Shown: positions 10,952 through 19,398 of the stretch, piece after piece
Position numbering within the stretch: the first letter of the stretch is position 1
Layout: each line of letters opens with the position of its first letter
NCBI GenBank assembly: GCA_022539475.1
Contig: VCMS01000140.1
Coordinates: 62,001-126,000 of the forward strand
DNA: 64,000 nucleotides
Reading direction: 5' to 3'
Origin: Gracilaria domingensis
Lineage: Eukaryota; Rhodophyta; Florideophyceae; Gracilariales; Gracilariaceae
Notes under the pieces: model-generated
What the model was told of the DNA's origin: nothing
The model's database searches: none
Seen by the model: only the letters and a program-made list of their open reading frames with translations
Made by a program: the position numbers and the translations under genes

Positions 10952-11458
10952 GCGGCGCGCGGCGCGCGGCGCGCGGGTGAGGTGAGCGGCGCGCGCTGCG
11001 CGCCGCGCGGAGGAGGAAGACGCGCCCCTCGAGCGGCTCTGCAGCGGCAGTAATAAGCTTCGCAATTGCGCGCCTTGTTGCACGGCGCGCGAGATCATCG
11101 CGCATGACGCCGTGCCGCCGCGGCGACGCAATCGCTTCTGTCGCACGCCGCAAATTCGGTTTCCGGCGCGCGCGGCAGCGAGAGGCGCGCCACTCGCGCA
11201 GCGGCGGTGTAAAGCGCGGCCGTTATCAGTTGTTCGGAGCAGTTGTTGTCGAGCCGCCGCCGCGCGGAAGCGCCGCGCCAGCGCCGCGCCAGCGGCGCGT
11301 CAAATTCAGCAGCGGCTCGGCGCGCGGCCCAATGAGCGCGCCGCCACGCGGACGGCGCCGCCGCCGCCAATCGCTGGCTGACAGCCGCCGCCGCTGACGT
11401 AACGCGCGCGCGCGCCGCACCCACCGCCGCCTTCCCGCGCCGCGGCGCGCGCAACCGC
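10952..11458. other. GC-rich intergenic stretch
   Basis: About 500 bp between the cysteine-rich gene and the UbiA gene promoter, full of GCGC runs. I see no gene. Apparent open frames cross it on both strands because stops are rare in such sequence. Confidence 0.55.
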
Positions 11459-11466
11459 CATAAAAG
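11459..11466 (+). promoter_or_regulatory. TATA-like box of UbiA gene
   Basis: CATAAAAG is one of the few AT-rich octamers in the island. It lies 124 bp before the ATG at 11583, the same spacing as in the two cysteine-rich genes. Confidence 0.5.
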
Positions 11467-11527
11467 CGCGCGCGCGCCCCCCGCGCCGCCGCCGCCCCGG
11501 CGCGCGCGCAGCCCGCCCCCCGCGCCA

Positions 11528-11577
11528 GCCCGCCCGCCTGCCCGCCCGCCCGCCCGCCCGCCCGCCCGCCCGCCCCG
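11528..11577 (+). repeat. CCCG tetranucleotide repeat in the 5' leader
   Basis: About twelve near-perfect CCCG/CCTG units end just before the start codon of the UbiA gene. The minus strand is a GGGC array with G-quadruplex potential. It lies in the presumed 5' untranslated region. Confidence 0.85.
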
Positions 11578-11582
11578 CGCCC

Positions 11583-12602
11583 ATGACGGCCGACGCGCGC
11601 GCGGCGTACGCGCTCGCGCTGCTGCGGCTGCTGCGCGCGCAGATGACCACCGTGTCGGCGGTGACGCACCTGTGCGCGTCGCTGCTGTCGCCCGCCTTCT
11701 CGCTGCGCGCGTTCCTGCGCGTGTGGGCGTTCGTGCTGCTGACGCAGTTCGCCACGCACTACCTGGGCGACTACTACGACCGCCGCTCGGACGCGCTCAA
11801 CGCGCACGCGTCGCCGCTCACCGGCGGCAGCCGCCAGATCGCGCGCGGCGCCATCCCCGCGCTGCACGTGCTGCGCATCGGGCGCGGCCTCGCCGCGCTG
11901 TCGCTGCTGGCGGCGCGCACGCTGGTGCCGCGCGGCGCGCGCGCGCTGGCCACTGTGATGTGCGCGCTGGCGTACAGCTACTCGGCGCCGCCGCTGCAGC
12001 TCAACCACTGCGGCTGGGGCGAGCTGGACGCCGCGCTGGTCACGTCCGTGCTGCTGCCGGCGCTGTCGCTGCGCGCGCAGCCCGGCGGCGCGCCGCCGCT
12101 GGCGCTGGCGCTGCAGCTCACGCTGCCGCCGGCGCTGAGCAAGCTGGCGCTGTTCCTCACGCTCAACCTGGCCGACCGGCGCGCCGACTTTGCGGCCGCC
12201 AAGATGACGCTGGCCGTGCGCGTCGGCCCGCGGCGCGGCGCGCGGCTGCACCGCGCGCTGACGCTGGCGGCGTACGGCGGCGCGTGCGCCATCGCGGCGC
12301 TGGACGCGCGGCAGGCGGGCGCGCTGGCGGCGGCGCGGCTGGCGGCGCTCATGCTGGCGTCGCTGCCGCTGGCGCTGCGCGTGTCGGCGTTCCTGGCCGC
12401 GCGCCCGTACCGGCTGGACGCGTGCCTGCCCGGCGCGCTGCTGCACTCGAGCCTGCTGGTGTGGGCCGTGCTGGTGGAGGCGGTGTGGCGCGGCGGCGCG
12501 CTGGACGCGCCGCGCGCCGCGCTCATTGCGTTTCTGGCGTGGCGCACGTTTGGCGGCGCCGTGCGCGCGCGGCTGCGCGGTGCTAGTGCCAATTCAATGT
12601 GA
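11583..12602 (+). CDS. UbiA-family prenyltransferase, MenA-like
   Basis: A 339-residue polytopic membrane protein. UbiA enzymes attach isoprenoid chains to aromatic rings; members make phylloquinone/menaquinone, plastoquinone, tocopherol, haem and chlorophyll. The first Asp-rich motif is GDYYDRRSD (about 62-70), followed by LTGGSRQIARG. A YSAPPLQL segment precedes GWGELD (about 131-149), and the second motif is NLADRRADFAAAKMTLAVRVG cut short (NLADRRAD, about 195-202), ending in TLAVRVG. The TLAVRxG end and the YxxPPxxL/GxGE pair are typical of MenA-type (dihydroxynaphthoate) enzymes, so a naphthoquinone role is the best guess. Several hydrophobic helices fill the rest. There is no obvious long plastid extension. 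It lies inside the GC island and uses almost only G/C-ending codons. The FAD monooxygenase starts 154 bp downstream. Confidence 0.8.
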   Translation: MTADARAAYALALLRLLRAQMTTVSAVTHLCASLLSPAFSLRAFLRVWAFVLLTQFATHYLGDYYDRRSDALNAHASPLTGGSRQIARGAIPALHVLRIGRGLAALSLLAARTLVPRGARALATVMCALAYSYSAPPLQLNHCGWGELDAALVTSVLLPALSLRAQPGGAPPLALALQLTLPPALSKLALFLTLNLADRRADFAAAKMTLAVRVGPRRGARLHRALTLAAYGGACAIAALDARQAGALAAARLAALMLASLPLALRVSAFLAARPYRLDACLPGALLHSSLLVWAVLVEAVWRGGALDAPRAALIAFLAWRTFGGAVRARLRGASANSM

Positions 12603-12675
12603 ATGTATGTTAGATACGTGTACAGTAAATAATGTGTGACGACGGCGACCACCGTGTCGTGTCTGCGCAAGCCAC

Positions 12676-12750
12676 TCTTTTCTCTCTCTCTCTCCCTCCC
12701 TCTCTCTTTCCCTCTCTCCCTCCCTCTCTCTCCCTCCCTCTCTCTCCCCT
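12676..12750 (+). repeat. CT/CCCT-rich tract before the FAD monooxygenase
   Basis: A mix of CTCT and CCCTCC runs fills most of the 154 bp between the UbiA stop and the next ATG. It is a polypyrimidine leader or core promoter, as often seen at TATA-less starts. Confidence 0.7.
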
Positions 12751-12756
12751 TGGAGC

Positions 12757-13631
12757 ATGGCGGAGCGCGAGCGCGCGGACGCGGACGCGGACGCGCGCGC
12801 GGACGCGCGCGGCGAGCCGCCGTACTTCGACGTGACGGTGGTGGGCGCCGGCGTGGCCGGGCTGACGATCGCGGCGGCGCTGCACCAGCAGCGGCTGTCG
12901 GTGCGCGTGCTGGAGCGGCGCGCCGACGCGCGCAGCGCCGGCGGCGGCGCGGACGTGGCGCTGTGGCCGGGCGCCATCTCGCTGCTCAAGGCGCTGGGCG
13001 TGGACGAGGCGCTGTTCCGCGAGCAGTGCTTCCCGGTGCGCACGGTGCACCTGTGCAACATGGACTTTGCGCGCGCCGGCGAGCGCGGCGCCAGCGACGT
13101 GATGAACAGCGTGGACATGGACGCGGTGACGGCCGGCAGCGGCGAGCGCTTCGTGCTGCTGCGGCGGCAGGCGCTGATGGACGCGCTGCGCGCCGTGGTG
13201 CCGGCGCACGCGGTGCAGTACGGCGCGCGCGACGTGCGCGTCTCCGAGCCGCGCGACCTGACGTGCGCGCTGACGACGTACGCGCTGGCTGGCCACGCGG
13301 CGCGTCTGCGCGTCACGTCGCGCGTGGTGGTGGGCGCCGACGGCGCGCGCTCGGCGGTGCGCGCGCTGGTGGCGCCCGACGCGGCGCGCGAGCCGCGCTA
13401 CTGCGGCGAGGTGTGCTACCGCGGCGTGCTGGCGCTGCACGAGCTGGCGCCCGACGCGCGCGCCGCGCTGACGCGGCTGTTTGCGGACGAGGCGCGCAGC
13501 CACACGATGCGCATCTGCTACGGCGCGGCGCTGCGCGCGTCGTTCGGCTACATGAGCGCGGACGGCCGCCACGCGTACTGGTGGGTCAAGCAGGTGACGG
13601 CCGAGGCGGACGCGCGCGCCGGCGCCGGCGC

Positions 13632-13671
<40 letters not shown>

Positions 13672-14184
13672 AGGCTGGAGGCGGCGGCGCGCGCGTGGCC
13701 CGCGCCGCTGCGCGCGCTGCTGGCGGCGACGCCGCGCGGCGCGCGCCACGCGCAGCGCGTCGAGGAGGGCGGCGCGCTGCGCAAGTGGAGCAGCGCGCGC
13801 GCGGCGCTGATCGGCGACGCGGCGCACACGCTGGCGCCCAACATGGCGCAGGGCGCGTGCCTGGCGGTGGAGGACGGCGTGCTGCTGGCCACGCGGCTGC
13901 GGCGCCACTGGGCGGCGGCGGACGGCCACGTGGAGGCGTTCTACGAGTACGAGTTTGCGCGGCGCGCGGTGGCGGCGCGCGTGGCGGCCGCCGGCCGCCG
14001 CCAGCTGTGGCTCGGCCAGCTGGCGTGGCGCCCCGCCGTCGCGGCGCGCAACGCGCTGCTGCGCGCCGCGCCGCGCGCCGCGCTGCACGCCGCGCTGCGC
14101 GGCGGCATGAGCGACGTGCGCGCGCTGCGCGCCGAGTTTGAGCGCCACGCCGAGCGGCGCGCCGCGCGCGCCGCCGCCACTTGA
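12757..14184 (+). CDS. FAD-dependent aromatic-ring/PHBH-type monooxygenase
   Basis: A 475-residue flavoprotein of the UbiH/p-hydroxybenzoate hydroxylase fold, which includes zeaxanthin epoxidase and salicylate-hydroxylase-like enzymes. The FAD-binding GxGxxG is VVGAGVAGLTIA (about 28-39), the DG motif is VVVGADGARSAV (about 190-201) and the second FAD motif is LIGDAAHTLAPNMAQGAC (about 353-370). These three motifs in order are diagnostic; the substrate is not. The N-terminus is an Ala/Asp/Arg-rich stretch (1-20). A hexanucleotide repeat inserts a Gly-Asp run at about residues 289-307, between the substrate domain and the second FAD motif, probably a surface loop. Codon use is extremely GC-rich, like its neighbours. 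It converges on the B-box gene with 208 bp between stops. A UbiA prenyltransferase next to a ring hydroxylase would suit quinone synthesis, but that link is inference. Confidence 0.85.
13633..13674 (+). repeat. GGCGAC hexanucleotide repeat in coding DNA
   Basis: About seven GGCGAC units in frame encode alternating Gly-Asp in the FAD monooxygenase. A length-variable tract is likely. Confidence 0.85.
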
Positions 14185-14392
14185 GCGCGCGCGCGCTGCA
14201 TGTTTGGCGCAAGCGCGCAGTCACAAACTGTGTTTATTAGCGCGCAGCAAACAAGCAAGCAAGCAAGCACAAAGGAGTCAAGCGCGCCGCAAGCGCCGCC
14301 ACTTGAGCCGCGCGCTGCGTGCGAACGAGTTTTTATTATTAAGCAGAACAGTTGCGCGCAACAGCGGCGCGCGCCGCGCCAGACGCGAGCCG

Positions 14393-14699
14393 CTAGCGCC
14401 TGGCCGCGGCCGCCGCCGCCGCCGCCGCCGCGGCGCGCGGCGGCAGCACGGCGTTGCGGCCCACAAAGCGGCCCTTGACGCGCGGGCGGCGGTCGGCCAG
14501 CTGCTTGCGGCACGCGTACCTCACGCGCTTCCGGAAGCTGCGGTTCGCGCGCTTGCTGCGGAAGCGCTGCAGCGCCGCCAGCCGCTCGCTGGCGCGCGCG
14601 CTCTGCGCGCGGTCGCTCTCCTCCGTCAGGCTCACCTCGCCCGCGCCGCCGCCGCCGCCGCCGCGCGCCGCGCCCGCCAGCGCGCTCGTGGTCGTGGTG

Positions 14700-14742
<43 letters not shown>

Positions 14743-14986
14743 CCGTCGTGCTGCTCGCCGCCGCGCGACACCGCCGCCCCGGCGGCGCCGCCGCCGCCGC
14801 CGCCAGCGGCGACGGCGCGGCGGTGGTGCACGGCGACCACGCGCCGCAGTACACGTCGAACGGCGGCGGCGGCGGCGCCAGCTGCGGCACCAGCGCGTCC
14901 AGCTGGTAGCCCGAGCTCTGCAGCAGCGTCTGCGCCTCCCTCTTGACAAACGCGCCGGCAATGCAGCTCAGCGCCGGCGCGTGCGG

Positions 14987-15021
<35 letters not shown>

Positions 15022-15403
15022 GCTTGTCCGGCACCAGCGCGTCCAGCAGCCCGCGCACGTCGCCGCGCGCCGCCGCGCGCGTGGTGGCGGTGGAGGCGGC
15101 GGCGGCGCCGCCGCCGCCGCCGCCGCCGCACGACAGCAGCCGCAGCAGGCTGTGCTCCGAGCGCGCCGGCTGCGAGGACGACTCGGACGCCTCCAGCAGC
15201 GTGTCGCACGACGCCGCCGCCAGCGACGCCTCCAGCGCCGACGCCGCCGCCGCCGCCGCCAGCGGGATGCGCGCGTGGCGCGACGCCAGCTTGTTGGCGC
15301 TGTGGATGGTGTGATCGCACAGCGCGCACAGCAGCGCCGCGTCCGCGTCGCAGTACACCACCGCCTCGGCCGTGCGGCACGCCGCGCACACGGTCAGACT
15401 CAT
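14393..15403 (-). CDS. B-box zinc finger and CCT-domain protein (CONSTANS-like)
   Basis: A 336-residue protein, ATG at 15403. The N-terminus is one B-box: CAAC (6-9), C18, LCALCDHTIH (25-34) and a final His in SRHAR (near 43). The C-terminus is a CCT domain (about 277-320) with FRSKRANRSFRKRVRYACRK, then a DRRPRVKGRF segment ending in GRNAVL, matching the plant consensus closely. Between them lie low-complexity runs: poly-Ala, poly-Gly, and a Thr-Thr-Ala tract from a GTC/GCC microsatellite (about 14695-14755). One B-box plus CCT is the layout of some CONSTANS-like/BBX regulators, which act in the nucleus on light-responsive genes together with NF-Y subunits. GC-rich codon use is extreme. Targets are unknown. 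Confidence 0.88.
14695..14757 (-). repeat. Trinucleotide (GTC/GCC) repeat in coding DNA
   Basis: A GTCGCC-like array coding for Thr/Ala runs in the middle linker of the B-box/CCT protein. Confidence 0.75.
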
Positions 15404-17491
15404 CGGACGGCGGAAGGGGGGGAAGGAGAACGGGGGGGGGGGGATGGAGCGGGGCGGGGAAAGCCGCGAAGCAGCGGCGGAAGGAGCGCGTGTGCGTGCT
15501 CTGAAAAGGAAGGCTCAAGCGGCGCGAGGCATTAAGCTTCGGCGCCGCAGCCGCTTCGCAAAATATCGGCGCGCAGCGCGCCAATCACAGCGCGCGCGCA
15601 AACGCGCGCGCTTATTTGCCAGCGCCGCAACAATGCGCGCCGCGCCGCCGCGCCGCCGCGCGCCGCCGCGCGGAGGCTTTATGTCGCGCGCTCGCGGCTT
15701 TAACCCTTTTGTCGCCCTCGCGCGCGCGCCGCTGCGCGCCGCGCGATGCGCCGCGGTTGGGCGCGCGGCTGTGGCCGTGCGCGCCGCTTGCCGTTTTGAC
15801 CTCATGTTCATCATGAAGCGCACGCATGAGCAGCGCACATGACGTGAAAATGATTCGCGACAATCTCACAACGCCAGCTCTGTTGTGGCCAAAGCCAGTC
15901 GCCGCAGCAATCTCGCTCACAACACACACACACACACACCCCAACTGCAACCCAACCCGTGCGTACATCTATCTTTGTACATGCTCAAGCTGATCACCCG
16001 CGCCTTATGTTTTCAGTGTGCGCGCAGTCGCCCTCCTGTGCTCTACTGCGCCGCGTCCTCCTCCACAACTTTTGCTGTACAACAATACTGTCAATCCGTG
16101 AAAGCGTTCTTTTCTCCTCTAGTAGCTAGTGTTAACAACATGTTGATGCATTCATGGCTTCCGAGCACGTAGTTCGCCTCTAGCGCGCTTGCACTTGCTC
16201 AACGCCGCAACTGCTCAATCGCAAATGGCACCCGCTGTTGGCCTCATCTCATGCACTTTTTGCCGTCCAGTGCTCCAAACACGCCACCACTTTGGGCGCA
16301 GTGTTCATAGCTCCAAACGCGCACTGCACCCACTTGGTTCAAAAATCGCTCGAGCGTCACAGCGCCTATCAAAGTGCAAACGAATGAAAATACTCGTGTT
16401 CTTTTCATCATGTTTGCCGTCGCTGCATGCCACAAGGGTGAGACAAGCGCGGGAGCCGCACCCCCCCCAGCGAATGACTGCCATCAAGTTAACTTGATCT
16501 TTCTCTGAGATATGCAGCAGATATCGAATCAGAGTGCGCACCCTGCATTGGGGTTGGCCGATTATTTGAAGCAGCTCTACTCATCTACACGTAATGTTAG
16601 TAGTTTTCAACACATCCAAAGTTGCGGTTTGACTTTCTAGAAATGCGTACATGAGCTTCTTTCAGCGCAATTGTGAGCATTTGAGGTTGCCAACTTAAAA
16701 TGCATTAAATTTAGCCAGCTGGCTATTACTACTAGTACACACTGATTTGAATGTGTTCCTGTGCATATTGATTCTCTGAACGGCGCTCATTGGCCAGTTG
16801 AAAATGTGCATGATACATGCTTCCACTTGCGCTTTTCGGCTCAAAAGCGTTAAAGCTTTCCAAACATCAAAACATTGCAAGCTGTCGCCCTCAAGTCTCC
16901 CGTTTATGCAAACGCTCAAGCTGATTACGCTTCCCCCAAAACTCTCTCTATTGAGATGAGCGATATAAACACATTCAGCACCAAACAGTCTGCCATATAA
17001 TCTAAGTTCCCGCAAAAAGTGTAAGCGTTCGTAATGAGCGAGCTTTGCTTTGAGCAACACTCTTGCAACTCTGCTCTTAGTTCTAGTGAAGCTTCTGTGC
17101 CTATGAAAGAGAGGCAGAAAACAAGTCAAGCAGAACCAACAAGCAAAACCAAAAAGGCAAAAGTTGACATAACAGATGGTGTACACTTTTACTCAGCAAA
17201 ACAGTTTCTCGTTAGCAAAACGACATCCCGAAATACAGTCGTTGCTTGATGACTCCTAAAACAGCGAGCAGCTAGCTCGTTATCTCTACGCATTTTCTTG
17301 CGCTAAGATTAAGGTGCAGGCTCATCGCGCTGCAAACGGGTTAAACACCTACGTCAACACAGCACTGCTTGTCAGTGCTTTCCACACCGCCCTTTGCATT
17401 GCTTCGCGCTTTTGAAGCATTTCAATTTTGGTAAACAACACACAGCAGCTGCCCTGACCCGAATTCTGCTTTTTCGCCCATTCCTACCGCT
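15404..17491. other. Intergenic, no gene seen
   Basis: The first 440 bp are GC-island DNA upstream of the B-box gene. From about 15840 the composition drops abruptly to balanced. A short (CA)n lies at 15920-15938. Open frames up to about 160 codons (for example 16695-17186, -) have no motif and I do not support them. Confidence 0.55.
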
Positions 17492-18772
17492 TCACATCGG
17501 CGAGAGCAAAATGGAAGCGACCGGATTGAAGCTCTCAATGCCATTGCTGAAGCGCACACGGACACCAGCTTTTGGTTTAAACCGCGTCTCCACAGCAAAC
17601 GCCGCGAGGGAGAAACTATCAACCGCAACATACATGTCCCATCGAGCCCTCGTTACGCCCGTCATAATGCAGCTCCATCCCTTCCGCGGACACAAGCAGT
17701 GATCATACTTCATGTCAGCGTTCCAAACCTTACCCAGCACCGTATCCAAAGCCACACCCTGAAACGACGGTCGCCTGTGCTTCTCGCGCACCACCTTGCC
17801 CGTGAACAGAAAGCGCGTCTCCCAGAATTGATGGCAACCCTCGTTGTGCACCAGATTGCATGCCTGCCTACCGCGGCTAACCGTGCATTTCTTATCCACA
17901 ACTAATATCCGCGCCGCGAGCGCCCACGAGACACTCAAGGCGGCAATCAGTTTAGGCGTGGTTTGATCCAAACGCAGCCGCATCTCCTGATGTAGATTGT
18001 TCATAAAGGAGATGGCATCTCTGGCCCTTTCAGCCGCATGCTCCCGTTCCGCGCCTCCGGCGATCATGCCAAACACCTCAATGAAATGCTCTCGTTTCAG
18101 CTTCTCAGTGTCTTTCATTCGCAGCAGGTGGCGCACAATATAGCTGCCGACGTTTACCGGATTTCTATCAAAGTCGGAGGCAAAACGTATTACGGACCAG
18201 TACTGTTCTGCGTGCGGCAGGTACATTTGTTGGCCGACGTGCCCCATTGCAACATAGATGGAGGGATTGATGATAGTGTCATTTGAGCCAGTTTCCGATC
18301 CTTGAAACAGCAAAGCGCTGTGACGGTCCTCCTCATTAATGTACGACAGACTGAACGGCATTTGCAATCTATCGTTTTCCTCCTTCGGCAAACGCAATCG
18401 AACTGTATGACGGGAGGTGCTCAGAAACACCTCCTCTTTGCCACGGTTTAGAAGCGCATCCAAGTTGCGATACAACAGCTTAAATGTAGTTCTAAGCACG
18501 TTGACAAAGCACGGAAAGTTGACCACGGCCCTGGCACCCATAACAAGATGGTGAATAGCGTCATGTCGAGGGCTCTTCCTGGCCGTATCGTACTTGGTTA
18601 TCACAAGTTGCTGCTCCTCATAGAGCCCGAAGCGCGCTGCCGCAGCACGGATGAGATGCACGAGATTGTCGTCGAGCCAACCATGAATCTGGTGCCTCAC
18701 GGCGCTAGGCAACGGCTCGCTGCTGCGAATGCGCGTATTTGACATGGAACCGTACGTGGGAAGGATGCTCAT
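17492..18772 (-). CDS. Orphan protein, unknown function
   Basis: A 426-residue single frame from the first in-frame ATG (18772); another Met follows at 18745. I do not recognise a domain. The composition is that of a soluble, mixed-charge, probably helical protein, with a Cys-containing patch near the C-terminus (HCLCPRKGWSC). Its length and even codon use argue for a real gene. A short relic at 23123-23190 encodes a segment alike to its residues HAEQYWSVIRFA, so it belongs to a family with at least one dead copy here. It may be lineage-specific, or a domesticated or forgotten element gene; nothing distinguishes these. Confidence 0.6.
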   Translation of the reverse strand: MSILPTYGSMSNTRIRSSEPLPSAVRHQIHGWLDDNLVHLIRAAAARFGLYEEQQLVITKYDTARKSPRHDAIHHLVMGARAVVNFPCFVNVLRTTFKLLYRNLDALLNRGKEEVFLSTSRHTVRLRLPKEENDRLQMPFSLSYINEEDRHSALLFQGSETGSNDTIINPSIYVAMGHVGQQMYLPHAEQYWSVIRFASDFDRNPVNVGSYIVRHLLRMKDTEKLKREHFIEVFGMIAGGAEREHAAERARDAISFMNNLHQEMRLRLDQTTPKLIAALSVSWALAARILVVDKKCTVSRGRQACNLVHNEGCHQFWETRFLFTGKVVREKHRRPSFQGVALDTVLGKVWNADMKYDHCLCPRKGWSCIMTGVTRARWDMYVAVDSFSLAAFAVETRFKPKAGVRVRFSNGIESFNPVASILLSPM

Positions 18773-19320
18773 TTCGGACGGCGCCGCGTTTGGATGTGAG
18801 ATGCACCACAGCGGAGGACAAAGGCACAAATGAAAGAGGGAGCGGACCCCATGGCGGCCTGAGGTAAGGCGCAGATGGGCAAAACTGGGATTGGGAGCTC
18901 GAGCAAACCAACTAGCGCGACTGCGTTTCCGCGGACACCATTGGACCTTGCGAAGAAGAATGAGGCCAAACAGACGCGTGTTATTTAAGCAAGGACTCGC
19001 GAATCAGCGTGCTGACTTAGGAATTATCGAGCGGTGTCGATAACGGAGGGCAAGTGGTGGATCATGGGGACGGCGAACGCTGCCACCCGAAATCAGAAAT
19101 CAGTTTGTACATGAAGGCGTATCGATCTTGATGAGCTGTCGATGGTAAGCCACTCGTCGAGAGCATGACCGCGCCCACCAAACCTCACAAGTCTGGCGCC
19201 CTGCGAATGCATTGGCAACTACGCGACATGAAAACGATTCTGAACCTCTTCAATGTAAGACACTTCAATGTGGCACCAAAAGTGCCGGCCCTCCTGGTGG
19301 GGGAGTTTTTATTCGACATC
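18773..19320. other. Intergenic, no gene seen
   Basis: Flank between the orphan gene and the 3' end of the minus-strand cysteine-rich gene. No motif or repeat stands out. Confidence 0.5.
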
Positions 19321-19346
19321 GTTCTAGTTAAGCTAGTGTGCCTATA

Positions 19347-19381
<35 letters not shown>
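19321..19381 (-). repeat. CT microsatellite and conserved 3' flank of cysteine-rich paralogue
   Basis: Read on the minus strand, a (CT)n run lies 18 bases past the stop codon at 19399, followed by GGCACACTAGCTTAAC and TAGAAC. The same order lies at 5336-5384 after the decayed paralogue. Confidence 0.7.
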
Positions 19382-19385
<4 letters not shown>

Positions 19386-19398
19386 AAGCGTCCTCAGC

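Larger units (their letters stand above)
10400..15840. other. Extreme GC island
   Basis: From the last third of the cysteine-rich gene to about 15840 the sequence is almost all G and C, rich in GCGC and CGCG, with near-complete G/C at third codon positions in three genes. Both sides return to balanced composition. The left edge is a gradient over about 1.5 kb inside one gene; the right edge is sharp. Long open frames on the opposite strand here come from the scarcity of AT-rich stop codons. Confidence 0.85.

Noticed and set aside
12676-12750. CT tract before the monooxygenase as kin to the CT run of the cysteine-rich 3' flank
   Set aside because: The CT runs share only composition, and the GGCACAYTAGCTTAAC flank is missing here.
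9473-15584. Very long open frames opposite the island genes (for example 9473-11146 -, 11226-12446 -, 12610-14148 -, 13941-15584 -)
   Set aside because: They are stop-poor shadows of extreme GC: Arg/Ala-rich, no motif, and they lie over well-supported genes.
10400-15840. Bacterial transfer as the source of the GC-rich genes
   Set aside because: The GC shift ramps through a host repeat gene, and B-box plus CCT is a eukaryotic layout. Composition alone does not support transfer.
17394-17702. Plus-strand ORF of 102 codons
   Set aside because: It overlaps the 3' end of the orphan gene and has no support of its own.
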